Below, in pieces: positions 15,560 to 23,920 of a stretch of DNA of 35,129 nucleotides. The notes beneath the pieces are model-generated. The model was not told the DNA's origin. It ran no database searches and was given only the letters and a program-made list of their open reading frames with translations. This stretch comes from Acidocella sp. (GTDB taxonomy: Bacteria; Pseudomonadota; Alphaproteobacteria; Acetobacterales; Acetobacteraceae), in NCBI RefSeq assembly GCF_028687955.1, contig NZ_JAQTZC010000015.1, forward strand, positions 1 to 35,129. The letters are read 5' to 3'. The number at the start of each line of letters is the position of its first letter. Position 1 is the first letter of the stretch. The position numbers and the translations under genes were made by a program.

Positions 15560-18077
15560 GCGGCTTCGCGGCGGCGGAGTTGAGCGTTTGGCCTTGCCGA
15601 TAAGTCCGGCCCGTGCCAAACGCGCCACAGCGAAAACACTCCGGCGCGCCGGAGGCCTGTATGGTTTGGGAGATTATCTGTTGCTTAAGCCGCGCTCGGT
15701 CCTGTTGGCCTCTGTCTGCCTGTTGCCGGCTTTGCTGGTCTGTGCCCCGCATGGTGCCGCTTTTGCCCAAACGGCCTCTGCGGTTTCGCAGCCGGTGGAG
15801 GCCGGTGGCACGATCGCGGCGATCAATGTCAGCGGCAACCGCCGGATTCAGACCGATACGATCACCTCCTACATGGTGGTGCAGCCGGGGGACACGTTTG
15901 ATCCGCAACGGATCAACGAATCCCTGAAGACGCTTTATGCCACCGGCCTGTTCAAGACGGTTTCGATCACGCGTGCGGGTAACGACCTCGATGTCGCGGT
16001 TGTGGAAAACCCGACCGTTGATCAGGTGCTGTTCAGTGGCAACAAGGCGTTGGCCGACAAGGATGCGAAGGCGATTGTATCGCTGAAGTCGCGCTCGGTG
16101 TTCACTATCGGGTCGGTTGAGGCCGATCGTCAGGCTTTGCTGGAAGCCTATGCGAAAAAGGGTTATTACAATGCGACGGTAACACCCAAATATGTCAGCT
16201 TGCCGGATAACCGCGTCAACGTGGTGTTTCAGTGCAATGACGGTGTGCAGACGAAAATCAGCCGTATTGTCTTCATCGGCGATAAGCATTTCAGTCAGAC
16301 GAAGCTGCGCGAGGTGATTTCTACCCGTGAGTCAGCTTGGTTCCGCTTTCTCTCCGGTTCGGATCAGTACAATCCGGACCGGATCGAGTATGATGAGTAC
16401 CTGCTGCGCAAGTTCTATCTGCATAAGGGGTATGTGGATTTCGACGTGATCAGCGCCAATGCGGAGCTGAGCCCGGATCATAAATCTTTCTATCTGACCT
16501 ATGATATTCATGAAGGCCCGCGCTACCGCGTGAGCAGCCTGAAGATCGTCTCGAGCATCCGCACGCTGAGTGACAAGGAGTTGCGTGGGCTGGTTCCGCT
16601 TTCGGCCGGAGACTGGTTTGACGGCGATGCGCTGGTGGAAGGCGTGACTGCGCTGAACACGCGCGCGCTCAACCTTGGCTATGCATTTGCTCAGGTGAAC
16701 CCGCAGGTGCAGAGCGACCCGGCAAATAAGACTGTTGCCATCACGCTGAACGTGATCGACGGGCCGCGCGTGTATATTCAGCGCATCGACATCACAGGCA
16801 ATACCCGCACCGAGGATAAGGTGATTCGCCGTGAACTGACCGTGGCCGAGGGCGATGGCTATAACCAGTCGAAGATTGATCAATCCACCAAGCATTTGAA
16901 GGATCTCGGGTTCTTCAAGGATGAGAAGATCACCTCTTCGCCCGGCTCCACGCCGCAGCAGGTGATCCTCGACACCGCGGTGACCGAGCAGGCAACCGGC
17001 CAGTTCTCGCTCGGCGGTGGTTATTCCAGCAGTCTCGGGGCGTTGCTCAACACCGGGTTGAGCCAGAACAATTTCCTGGGTACCGGGGTGAATACCTCCA
17101 TCAACGCCATGCTGGCGCAGCGCGGCACGCAGGTTAATCTGGGCGTGACCAACCCGTATTTCCTGGACCGCAACCTGATCGCCGGGTTCGATCTGTTCCG
17201 CTCATCGACATATTCCTACACCGCGCAAGCAACCAGCTACAGCTACTCCGAGAGCGACATCGGCGCGGATGTGCGGCTGGGCTATCGCTTTAACGACCAT
17301 GTGCGCCAGTCGTTCAGCTATACGATCAGCGAGCGCAATGTTTACAATGTGCCGGCCGGTTCCAGCATCTACATCACAAGCGAGCAGGGACTCACCAGCC
17401 TCAGCCAAATCAGCCAGACGCTGACGTTTGACTATCTTGATGACGATCTGAACCCGACCAGCGGCCTGCTCGCGGACCTGACTACCGATTTCGCGGGTGT
17501 CGGCGGCACGGCTAAATTTCTGCGCATCAGTCCGGATATATCGTATTATATTCCGCTGGAGCGGTTTTTTGGCTCCAAGGACTGGGTGCTTAAGTTCTCG
17601 GCCACCGGGGGCGACCTTATCCCGCTGTTTGGCTATCAGGACCGGATTACGGACCGCTTCTTCCTGGGCGGCGATTCGTTGCGCGGCTTTGCCGATGGCG
17701 GCGTCGGGCCGACGACCGTGCAAACGGCGGCCGATAACGCGGCGGGGGTCAGTTTTGGTGGCCAGTCCGTGGGTGGCCGCGTGATGTGGACGCAGTCAAC
17801 CGAGGTGAAATTCCCGCTTCCGGTTTCGCCTGATCTTGGCCTCAGCGGCTTCGCGTTCGTCGATGTCGGCTCGCTCTACGGGGCGCGCCAGATCTCGGGC
17901 GGGATCTATGGTCCGCAGCCGCTCAACAATACCACGGCGCCGCGCGTTGGCGCGGGTGTCGGGCTCTCCTGGAACACGCCGTTCGGGCTGATTAATCTCT
18001 CACTCGCCGATCCTGTCGTGAAGCAGAAGGGCGACCAGACACAACAATTCCGCGTTTCTTTTGGTACGAGGTTCTAA
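15552..18077 (+). CDS. bamA: Outer membrane protein assembly factor BamA
   Basis: BamA inserts beta-barrel proteins into the outer membrane. The product has five POTRA domains; the segments starting AAINVSGNRRIQTDTI, DQVLFSGNKALADKDA, SRIVFIGDKHFSQTKL and IQRIDITGNTRTEDKVI are clear. A C-terminal barrel follows with the GGDSLRGF motif around residue 710 and a final aromatic residue. The signal peptide lies unusually far in (about residues 46-73, ending AAFAQ). The first TTG at 15552 overlaps the rseP stop. TTG 15588, with GGCGGAG spaced before it, or TTG 15681 would give a more normal leader. Treat the start as uncertain by up to 43 codons. skp follows with no gap. Confidence 0.96.
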   Translation: MDKRLRGGGVERLALPISPARAKRATAKTLRRAGGLYGLGDYLLLKPRSVLLASVCLLPALLVCAPHGAAFAQTASAVSQPVEAGGTIAAINVSGNRRIQTDTITSYMVVQPGDTFDPQRINESLKTLYATGLFKTVSITRAGNDLDVAVVENPTVDQVLFSGNKALADKDAKAIVSLKSRSVFTIGSVEADRQALLEAYAKKGYYNATVTPKYVSLPDNRVNVVFQCNDGVQTKISRIVFIGDKHFSQTKLREVISTRESAWFRFLSGSDQYNPDRIEYDEYLLRKFYLHKGYVDFDVISANAELSPDHKSFYLTYDIHEGPRYRVSSLKIVSSIRTLSDKELRGLVPLSAGDWFDGDALVEGVTALNTRALNLGYAFAQVNPQVQSDPANKTVAITLNVIDGPRVYIQRIDITGNTRTEDKVIRRELTVAEGDGYNQSKIDQSTKHLKDLGFFKDEKITSSPGSTPQQVILDTAVTEQATGQFSLGGGYSSSLGALLNTGLSQNNFLGTGVNTSINAMLAQRGTQVNLGVTNPYFLDRNLIAGFDLFRSSTYSYTAQATSYSYSESDIGADVRLGYRFNDHVRQSFSYTISERNVYNVPAGSSIYITSEQGLTSLSQISQTLTFDYLDDDLNPTSGLLADLTTDFAGVGGTAKFLRISPDISYYIPLERFFGSKDWVLKFSATGGDLIPLFGYQDRITDRFFLGGDSLRGFADGGVGPTTVQTAADNAAGVSFGGQSVGGRVMWTQSTEVKFPLPVSPDLGLSGFAFVDVGSLYGARQISGGIYGPQPLNNTTAPRVGAGVGLSWNTPFGLINLSLADPVVKQKGDQTQQFRVSFGTRF

Positions 18078-18836
18078 GTGGCATTTTTCACCCGTTTCTC
18101 TCCGGTTCTGGTTGCCGTCGTGGCTTTGAGCGCGGCGCCGGCCGCGTTCGCGCAATCTTCGCCGGGCTATTTCATGCCGCCCAGCCAGGCACCCGCCCAT
18201 GCGCCGGCTCACGCGCCTGCTCCCGCACCGGCTCCCGCGCCGCAGGCGCAGGCGCAGGTTCCAGCGATTCCGCAACTCCCGGCCCTGCCCAAGGGCGCAC
18301 CGCCGCCGGTCGCCGTTATCGGTGTGTTGAGCGTGCCCGAGGTGATGCAGAAATCCACCGCCGCGCAGGGCGTGCAGGCGGTGATCCGCCAGCGCCAGGA
18401 GGCATTGGCCAAGGAGGCGCAGACCGCGCGGGCGAAAATCCAGGCCGAGCAGGCGCAGATCGAGGCTGACCGTTCGACGCTGACCGACGCCCAGTTGGAG
18501 ACGAAGGAGCAGGCGCTGCGCGATGAAGTGGCCGCGACGCAGACCTCGTTCCAGGAGCGCAACCAGGCAATCCAGAACTCCGGCCAGGCGGCGCTGGGGA
18601 TCATTGAATCCGAGTTGATCGCCATTATCCGCCAGGAGGCGGAGGCGCGCGGCATGAATCTGGTGCTGCATCGTGAGCAGGTGGCGCTGAATGTTGACGC
18701 CTTCGACATCACCAACGCGGTGGTGGCGCAGATCAACAAGCTGCTGCCGTCCGTTCCCGTCCCCCCAAGCGTGGTGACGCCCGGGATGGCGGTTAACCCG
18801 CCGGACCAGAGCGGCGACCAAGGCGCTGGCCAGTAG
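18078..18836 (+). CDS. skp: Skp/OmpH-family periplasmic chaperone
   Basis: Skp is a trimeric periplasmic holdase that carries unfolded outer membrane proteins towards BamA. The 252-aa product has a signal peptide (cleavage after AFA, about residue 25). Unusually, a low-complexity region of alternating Pro, Ala and His follows (about 38-57) before the family domain. That domain starts at AVIGVLSVPEVMQKSTAAQG and continues as a long charged coiled coil (about 95-175) with repeated Gln, Glu and Lys. MNLVLHREQVALNVDAFDIT closes the body domain. The start is GTG, directly after the bamA stop. The bamA-skp-lpxD order is conserved. The proline-rich insert makes it longer than the roughly 160-200 aa common in the family. 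Confidence 0.9.
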   Translation: MAFFTRFSPVLVAVVALSAAPAAFAQSSPGYFMPPSQAPAHAPAHAPAPAPAPAPQAQAQVPAIPQLPALPKGAPPPVAVIGVLSVPEVMQKSTAAQGVQAVIRQRQEALAKEAQTARAKIQAEQAQIEADRSTLTDAQLETKEQALRDEVAATQTSFQERNQAIQNSGQAALGIIESELIAIIRQEAEARGMNLVLHREQVALNVDAFDITNAVVAQINKLLPSVPVPPSVVTPGMAVNPPDQSGDQGAGQ

Positions 18837-18840
18837 TCTC

Positions 18841-19890
18841 ATGGCTGATGTTGCAAAACCCGGTGACGCGCGTTTTTTTGAGCGCACCGGGCCGCATACG
18901 CTGCAAACCCTGGCCGCGTTGGCTGGGGCGCAAACCCAGGCCGGGGAACGGTTGATCCATGGGGTGGCGCCGTTGCAGACCGCGGGGCCGCTGGATGTGA
19001 CGTTTCTGGACAACCGGCGCTATGCGGATCTGCTGCCGGGCATCAAGGCCGGGGCGGTGATCGTACATCCCGACTTCGCCTCGCGTGTGCCGGAGGAGAC
19101 CGCTGCGCTGGTGACCCGCGAGCCTTATGTGGCCTGGGCGAAGATTTCCGCCTTGTTCCACCCGTTCCCGCGGGCCAAGGCCGGGATCCATGCCAGTGCG
19201 GTGATCGATCCTTCCGCCACGATAGACCCCACGGCTGAGATCGGCGCGCATGCCGTCATCGGCGCGCGGGTGGAAATTGGCGCCGGAACCATCATCGGGC
19301 CGCTGAGCTTGATCGCGGATGGCGTGATCATCGGCGCCGAATGCCGGATTCATGCGCAGGTTTCGGTTTCGCATGCCGTCATCGGCAACCGCGTCGTGCT
19401 CTATCCGGGGGCGCGCATCGGGCAGGATGGGTTCGGCTTCGCGATCAGCCCCACCGGGTTCACCCCGGTGCCGCAGCTTGGCCGGGTGCTGATCGGCGAT
19501 GGCGCGGAGATCGGCGCGAATACCTGTATCGACCGCGGCTCGGCGCAGGATACCGTGATCGGGCCGGGCGTGCATATCGATAACCTCGTGCAGATTGGCC
19601 ATAATGTGAACATTGGTTCGCATGCCGTGATCGTCGCGCAGGCGGGGGTCTCCGGCTCGACGGCGATTGGTCCGCAGGTTATGATCGCGGCGCAGGCAGG
19701 GCTGACCGGGCATCTGACCATCGGGCGCGGGGCGCGCATCGGCGCGCAGGCCGGGGTGATGACGGACATAGCCCCTGGCGAAGAGGTTATGGGGTCGCCG
19801 TCGCAGCCGTCGAAAACCTTTTTCCGAGAGGTTATAACCCTTCGTAAACTGGCCCAATATGGCCGAAAATCTAAAAATGCAGGTGGTTGA
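18841..19890 (+). CDS. lpxD: UDP-3-O-acylglucosamine N-acyltransferase
   Basis: LpxD adds the second acyl chain to UDP-3-O-acyl-glucosamine in lipid A synthesis. The 349-aa product has the N-terminal uridine-binding domain (DVTFLDNRRYADLL). A left-handed parallel beta-helix of hexapeptide repeats spans about 110-315, including IGAHAVIGARVEIGAGTIIG. QIGHNVNIG contains the expected catalytic histidine H254. The C-terminal helix SKTFFREVITLRKLAQYGRK is typical. The start ATG is four bases after the skp stop. fabZ begins five bases after its stop. Confidence 0.98.
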   Translation: MADVAKPGDARFFERTGPHTLQTLAALAGAQTQAGERLIHGVAPLQTAGPLDVTFLDNRRYADLLPGIKAGAVIVHPDFASRVPEETAALVTREPYVAWAKISALFHPFPRAKAGIHASAVIDPSATIDPTAEIGAHAVIGARVEIGAGTIIGPLSLIADGVIIGAECRIHAQVSVSHAVIGNRVVLYPGARIGQDGFGFAISPTGFTPVPQLGRVLIGDGAEIGANTCIDRGSAQDTVIGPGVHIDNLVQIGHNVNIGSHAVIVAQAGVSGSTAIGPQVMIAAQAGLTGHLTIGRGARIGAQAGVMTDIAPGEEVMGSPSQPSKTFFREVITLRKLAQYGRKSKNAGG

Positions 19891-19895
19891 CCCCG

Positions 19896-20387
19896 ATGAA
19901 CGACGTGGCCCAGGCTGATCTTCCCCCGGTGGATGTAAGTGCTTTCGATGTGAAGCAGCTCTTGCGGCTGATCCCGCATCGCTACCCTTTTATGCTGCTC
20001 GATCGCATGGTGGATGTCCGCTATGGCCATTCGGCGACGGGGATCAAGAACGTCACCGTGAATGAGCCGTTTTTTCAGGGGCATTTTCCTGGGCATCCGG
20101 TGATGCCGGGCGTGCTGATCGTCGAGAGCATGGCGCAGACGGCGGCGGCGCTGGTTATCAGCGGCATGGGGGAGGACGCCGGTTCGCCGATCGTGTATTT
20201 CATGTCGATCGAGAATACGAAGTTCCGTAAGCCGGTCACCCCGGGGGACCAGCTGCGGCTGGAGCTGGTGAAGGACCGCAAACGCGGCAATGTCTGGCGC
20301 TTTAACGGCACAGCCCGCGTGGATGGCGTGGTGGTCGCGGAAGCCTCGATCACGGCCATGATTATGGACGAAGTTAAACCCGTATAG
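19896..20387 (+). CDS. fabZ: 3-hydroxyacyl-ACP dehydratase FabZ
   Basis: FabZ dehydrates 3-hydroxyacyl-ACP in fatty acid elongation and so competes with LpxA/LpxD for the same acyl-ACP pool, which explains its place between them. The 163-aa hotdog enzyme has LLRLIPHRYPFMLLDRMVDV, then NEPFFQGHFPGHPVMPGVLI with catalytic H63, and VESMAQTAA with E77. An in-frame TTG at 19887 overlaps the lpxD stop, but AGGTGG (19881-19886) is correctly placed only for the ATG at 19896, giving MNDVAQ. A spacer of about 100 bp separates it from lpxA. Confidence 0.97.
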   Translation: MNDVAQADLPPVDVSAFDVKQLLRLIPHRYPFMLLDRMVDVRYGHSATGIKNVTVNEPFFQGHFPGHPVMPGVLIVESMAQTAAALVISGMGEDAGSPIVYFMSIENTKFRKPVTPGDQLRLELVKDRKRGNVWRFNGTARVDGVVVAEASITAMIMDEVKPV

Positions 20388-20491
20388 CTGTTCCGGCCCG
20401 CCAGCATGGAAACGGACGGAAATAATGATTGACTGGCGGCGCCCCGGGCACCGCTTTACAGCAAACGGCGCAATGAGAGTTGGACCAGAAA

Positions 20492-21319
20492 ATGTTGAAG
20501 CCGGTGTCTGAGATGATTCACCCGAGCGCCATCATCGCCGCGGGTGCCGTGATCGGCGCCGATGTGAAAATCGGACCGTTCTGCACGGTAGGCGCGCAGG
20601 TGGTGCTGGAGGATGGGGTTGAGCTGGTCTCCCATGTTGCGGTGGATGGCAAGACCCGGATCGGCGCCGGGGCAAAGCTGTTTCCGTTCTGCACGGTCGG
20701 TCTGGCGCCGCAGGACCTGAAGTATAAAGGCGAGGACACCGAGACCAGCATCGGGCCGCGCACCCAGATCCGCGAGCATTGCTCGATTCATCGCGGCACT
20801 GTCACCGGCGCGGGCATCACCAAAATCGGCGCGGATTGCCTGTTGATGGCGGTGGTGCATGTCGCGCATGACTGCGACATCGGCGACGGGGTGGTGATTT
20901 CGAACAATGTCGTCATGGGCGGGCATGTTGAGGTGGGTAGCCGGGCGGTGATCGGCGGGGCGGCTGCGATTTTGCAGTTTGTGCGGATCGGCGCGGGCGC
21001 CATGGTCGGCGGGCTGAGCGGCGTGCCGAACGATGTGACGCCGTACTGCTTCGTGTTCGGGCCGCGCGCGCAGATGGTGGGGTTGAACATCGTGGGCTTG
21101 CGCCGGCGCGGGCTGAGCAAGGCGCAGCTGCATGAAATCCGGGCCGCGCATAAGTTCATCTTCGCGGGGCCGGGCGTGTTCGCCGAGCGCGTGGCCGCCG
21201 CGCGCGGTGAATATGGTGGCAATGCGTATGTGGCGGAAATGCTGGACTTCATCGCAAATCCGGGCCGGCACGGTATTCTCACCAACGTGGCGCGCGCTAC
21301 CGGGCAGAGCGACGAATAG
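20492..21319 (+). CDS. lpxA: UDP-N-acetylglucosamine O-acyltransferase
   Basis: LpxA performs the first step of lipid A synthesis, O-acylation of UDP-GlcNAc. The product from this start is 275 aa and consists of hexapeptide repeats from IHPSAIIAAGAVIGADVKIG onward. It has FCTVGLAPQDLKYKGE, REHCSIHRGT, and VVHVAHDCDIGDG with the expected catalytic histidine H126. The helical C-terminal domain includes GLNIVGLRRRGLSKAQLHEI. Starts at TTG 20480 and ATG 20513 are also possible. ATG 20492 has a weak GGA seven bases before it; ATG 20513 gives the tightest family match. The lpxI start follows after 12 bp. Confidence 0.96.
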   Translation: MLKPVSEMIHPSAIIAAGAVIGADVKIGPFCTVGAQVVLEDGVELVSHVAVDGKTRIGAGAKLFPFCTVGLAPQDLKYKGEDTETSIGPRTQIREHCSIHRGTVTGAGITKIGADCLLMAVVHVAHDCDIGDGVVISNNVVMGGHVEVGSRAVIGGAAAILQFVRIGAGAMVGGLSGVPNDVTPYCFVFGPRAQMVGLNIVGLRRRGLSKAQLHEIRAAHKFIFAGPGVFAERVAAARGEYGGNAYVAEMLDFIANPGRHGILTNVARATGQSDE

Positions 21320-21331
21320 GCAGCTGGCGCT

Positions 21332-22153
21332 ATGAGCACGGCGCCCCTGGGCATTATTGCGGGCGGCGGCGCACTGCCGGGCCAGGTTGCCGCCGCCGCG
21401 CAGGCGGGCGGGCGGGCGGTGTTCATTGCGGCGCTGGAGGGGTTTGCCGATCCGGCGGTGGTGGCGCCCTATTCGCACAGGTTTTTCCGTTTGGGCGCCA
21501 TTGGCGCGATCCGCCGCGCGGTCGAGGAGGCCGGTTGCGTTGATCTGGTGATGATCGGCCCGGTGAAGCGGCCCTCGCTGCTGGCGCTGCGCCCGGATGC
21601 CGAGGGGGCGCGGTTGCTCGCCAAAATCGGGCGGGCTGCTTTTGCTGGGGATGATGGGCTGCTGGCCGCCGTGGTGCGCGTACTGAGCGAGGAAGGGTTT
21701 CATGTGCTGGGCGCGCACGATATTTTGAGCGACGTGCTGGCGCCGCCGGGGCTGCTCACCACCCGCGCGCCCGATGCGGCGGCGATGGCCGATATCGAGC
21801 GCGGCATCGCGGTGCTCAAGATCATCGGCGCGGCGGATATCGGCCAGGCCTGTGTGGTGCAACAGGGCATTGTGCTGGCGGTGGAGGCCGTGGAGGGCAC
21901 GGACGCCATGCTGGCGCGCATTCCATCCGTGGTGCGCCCTGGCCCGGCCGGGGTGCTGGTGAAGCTCGCCAAGCCGGGGCAGGAGCGCCGGGCGGATATG
22001 CCGACCATTGGGGTGGCTACCATCCGCCATGCGCGCGAAGCCGGGTTGCTGGGGGTGGCTTTTGAGGCTGGCGGCACGATTTTGGCGGAGCGCATGGCCA
22101 TGATCGAGGCGGCGGACGCGGCGGGGATGTTCCTGTTGGGTGTGCAGCCCTAA
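21332..22153 (+). CDS. lpxI: UDP-2,3-diacylglucosamine pyrophosphatase LpxI
   Basis: LpxI hydrolyses UDP-2,3-diacylglucosamine to lipid X in bacteria, mainly Alphaproteobacteria, that lack LpxH. The 273-aa product starts PLGIIAGGGALPGQVAAAA and has LVMIGPVKRPSL, GDDGLLAAVVRVLSEEGF, VVQQGIVLAVEAVEGTDAML and VLVKLAKPGQERRADMPTIG. The aspartate in this last motif (D222) is in the position of the residue I recall as catalytically important in the Caulobacter enzyme. Its gene follows lpxA closely. The next step's enzyme, LpxB, normally encoded immediately downstream in this class, is not here. Confidence 0.95.
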   Translation: MSTAPLGIIAGGGALPGQVAAAAQAGGRAVFIAALEGFADPAVVAPYSHRFFRLGAIGAIRRAVEEAGCVDLVMIGPVKRPSLLALRPDAEGARLLAKIGRAAFAGDDGLLAAVVRVLSEEGFHVLGAHDILSDVLAPPGLLTTRAPDAAAMADIERGIAVLKIIGAADIGQACVVQQGIVLAVEAVEGTDAMLARIPSVVRPGPAGVLVKLAKPGQERRADMPTIGVATIRHAREAGLLGVAFEAGGTILAERMAMIEAADAAGMFLLGVQP

Positions 22154-22296
22154 ATTGCGGAAGCGCCAGTTGACGCGCGCAGCCCAAGCTGAACCTATTC
22201 TGCCGTAGAGTGAATCGCGATGCCGATTCACGCCCGAGGCTGCTGCGCGAAGCGCGGTTGGCCAAGGGGGCGGAGATTCAACCTGAAAGCGGGACC

Positions 22297-22698
22297 ATGA
22301 GCGAAAATTTCTCTTATCTTCATACGATGCTGCGGGTCGGGAATCTGGACACCAGCGTTAAGTTCTATACTGGCCTGCTAGGCATGCGCGAGCTGCGCCG
22401 CACGGAAGTGCCGGCCGGGAAGTATACGCTGGCATTTCTGGGCTATGGCGATGAGGCGACCCATACCGTGCTGGAGTTGACGTATAACTGGGGTGTCAGC
22501 TCTTATGAAGCGGGGACGGCCTTTGGGCATCTGGCCATCGGCGTGCCTGATATTCATGCGACCTGCGAGAAGCTGCGCGCCGCGGGCGCGAAGATCACGC
22601 GCGAGCCGGGGCCGGTGAAGTTCGGCACCACGATCATCGCGTTTGTCGAGGACCCGGATGGCTACAAGATCGAGTTGATTGAGTGCAAGCCGCAGTAA
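22297..22698 (+). CDS. gloA: Lactoylglutathione lyase (glyoxalase I)
   Basis: Glyoxalase I isomerises the methylglyoxal-glutathione adduct to S-lactoylglutathione. The 133-aa VOC-fold product has the metal ligands in order: H9 (SYLHTMLRV), E60 (VLELTYNWG), H78 ([10 protein letters not shown]) and E126 ([11 protein letters not shown]). The segment [16 protein letters not shown] is characteristic. A longer frame from 22210 exists, but the ATG at 22297 gives the family length. A spacer of 143 bp after lpxI contains TTGACG (22170-22175) and TATTCT (22196-22201), but their 20-bp spacing is too wide for a confident promoter. It appears to begin a small unit with the sulfotransferase and glycosyltransferase genes downstream. 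Confidence 0.95.
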   Translation: MSENFSYLHTMLRVGNLDTSVKFYTGLLGMRELRRTEVPAGKYTLAFLGYGDEATHTVLELTYNWGVSSYEAGTAFGHLAIGVPDIHATCEKLRAAGAKITREPGPVKFGTTIIAFVEDPDGYKIELIECKPQ

Positions 22699-22702
22699 AC
22701 TG

Positions 22703-23914
22703 ATGAACGCGCTGTATCGGGCGTTGCGGCTGGGCTTTGTCGCGGCTGATGCGGTTGTGCCTAAATCCTGGCTGCCCGGGCTGGAACCGGACGTGCTGAT
22801 CGCAGCGTCAGGGAGCAATCCGGGGCCGGATGCGCGCGAGGCGTTGCGGCGGCTGATGGCCTCCATCATGACGGAGTCAGACTTAAGCGTTTTCGGCCGG
22901 GTTTCGCTGCACTGGGACGTGTTGCGCCTGCTACGCAACGCGCAGACGGTGGAAGCCGCGCACCGCGTCAGCCCGGCTTTGGCGAAGGCGCCGGTCAGTC
23001 AGCCGTTGTTCATACTCGGCCTGCCGCGCAGCGGGACGACATTTTTGCATGAGCTGATGGCGCAGGACAGCGAGAGCCTGGTGCCGCGCAACTGGCAGAC
23101 TATCTACCCGGCGCCGCGCCCCGCCAATTTCAACCCGCTCAACGACAAGCGGGTGCAAGCCGTGGATCGGCAGCTGCGGATTTTCGCTGGTTTGGCACCT
23201 GGATTTTCGGATCTGCACCCGATTACAGCAGACAGCCCACAGGAATGCACCGAGATAATGGCGCATGTGTTCCAGAGCCTGCGCTTTGACGCGACGCACC
23301 GCGTGCCTTCCTATTTCGCTTGGCTGGAAGCGCATGGGTATCTGCAGGCTTTTCGTTTCCACAAGCAGTTTCTACAGTTTTTGCAAAACGGGGCGCCGGG
23401 GCGCTGGGTGCTCAAATGCCCGGACCATACATTCACGCTGGATGCGATCCTGCAGGTCTATCCGGATGCGCGCTTTGTGATTGTGCATCGCAATCCCATC
23501 GCGGTGTTGGCCTCGGTGGCGCGGCTCACCTGGGTTTTGCGCAAGCCGTTCCTGCGCAAGATTGACCCCGCGGAGATCGGCGCACAGGTTTCGGAGCGCT
23601 GGATACAAGGGGCGAATCTGCTGCTAGATTTCGACCGGCGCGCGGATGTGGCGGCGGAGCGGAAGATTCATATTCATTATGATGAACTGGCAGGCGCGCC
23701 ACTGGCGGTCATCGCGCGGATCTATGCGCGGTTTGGTATGCCGCTGCGCGCGGAAGCACTGGCGGCGATGTCTCGCCTGATCGCGGCCAAGCCACGAGGC
23801 GGGTATGCCCGGCATGCGCCTTATTCGCTGGAAAACTTCAAACTTAGCCAGGCGGCTTTGCAACAACGGTTTGTCCCATATGTGCGCCAGTACTGCCGCG
23901 CGGGCGGGGCGTGA
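22703..23914 (+). CDS. Sulfotransferase family protein (Sulfotransfer_3 type)
   Basis: The 403-aa product has the PAPS-binding signatures of sulfotransferases. The 5'-phosphosulfate loop GLPRSGTTF is at about residues 106-114. The 3'-phosphate segment HRNPIAVLAS is at about 262-271, with R263 and S271. Between them lie conserved blocks including WVLKCPDHTFTLDAILQVYP. This soluble subfamily is common in Alphaproteobacteria and Actinobacteria, and acceptors are mostly unknown (glycolipids, sugars or small molecules). The ATG at 22703 is four bases after the gloA stop; an in-frame upstream TTG lies inside gloA and is less likely. The glycosyltransferase gene begins six bases after its stop, which hints at a sulfated or sugar-decorated surface product. 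That is inference only. Confidence 0.85.
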   Translation: MNALYRALRLGFVAADAVVPKSWLPGLEPDVLIAASGSNPGPDAREALRRLMASIMTESDLSVFGRVSLHWDVLRLLRNAQTVEAAHRVSPALAKAPVSQPLFILGLPRSGTTFLHELMAQDSESLVPRNWQTIYPAPRPANFNPLNDKRVQAVDRQLRIFAGLAPGFSDLHPITADSPQECTEIMAHVFQSLRFDATHRVPSYFAWLEAHGYLQAFRFHKQFLQFLQNGAPGRWVLKCPDHTFTLDAILQVYPDARFVIVHRNPIAVLASVARLTWVLRKPFLRKIDPAEIGAQVSERWIQGANLLLDFDRRADVAAERKIHIHYDELAGAPLAVIARIYARFGMPLRAEALAAMSRLIAAKPRGGYARHAPYSLENFKLSQAALQQRFVPYVRQYCRAGGA

Positions 23915-23920
23915 GCGGGG

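Noticed and set aside
20398..20439. CCGCCAG/CTGGCGG inverted repeat between fabZ and lpxA
   Set aside because: Long 28-base loop, no U run, and it would split an operon normally co-transcribed.
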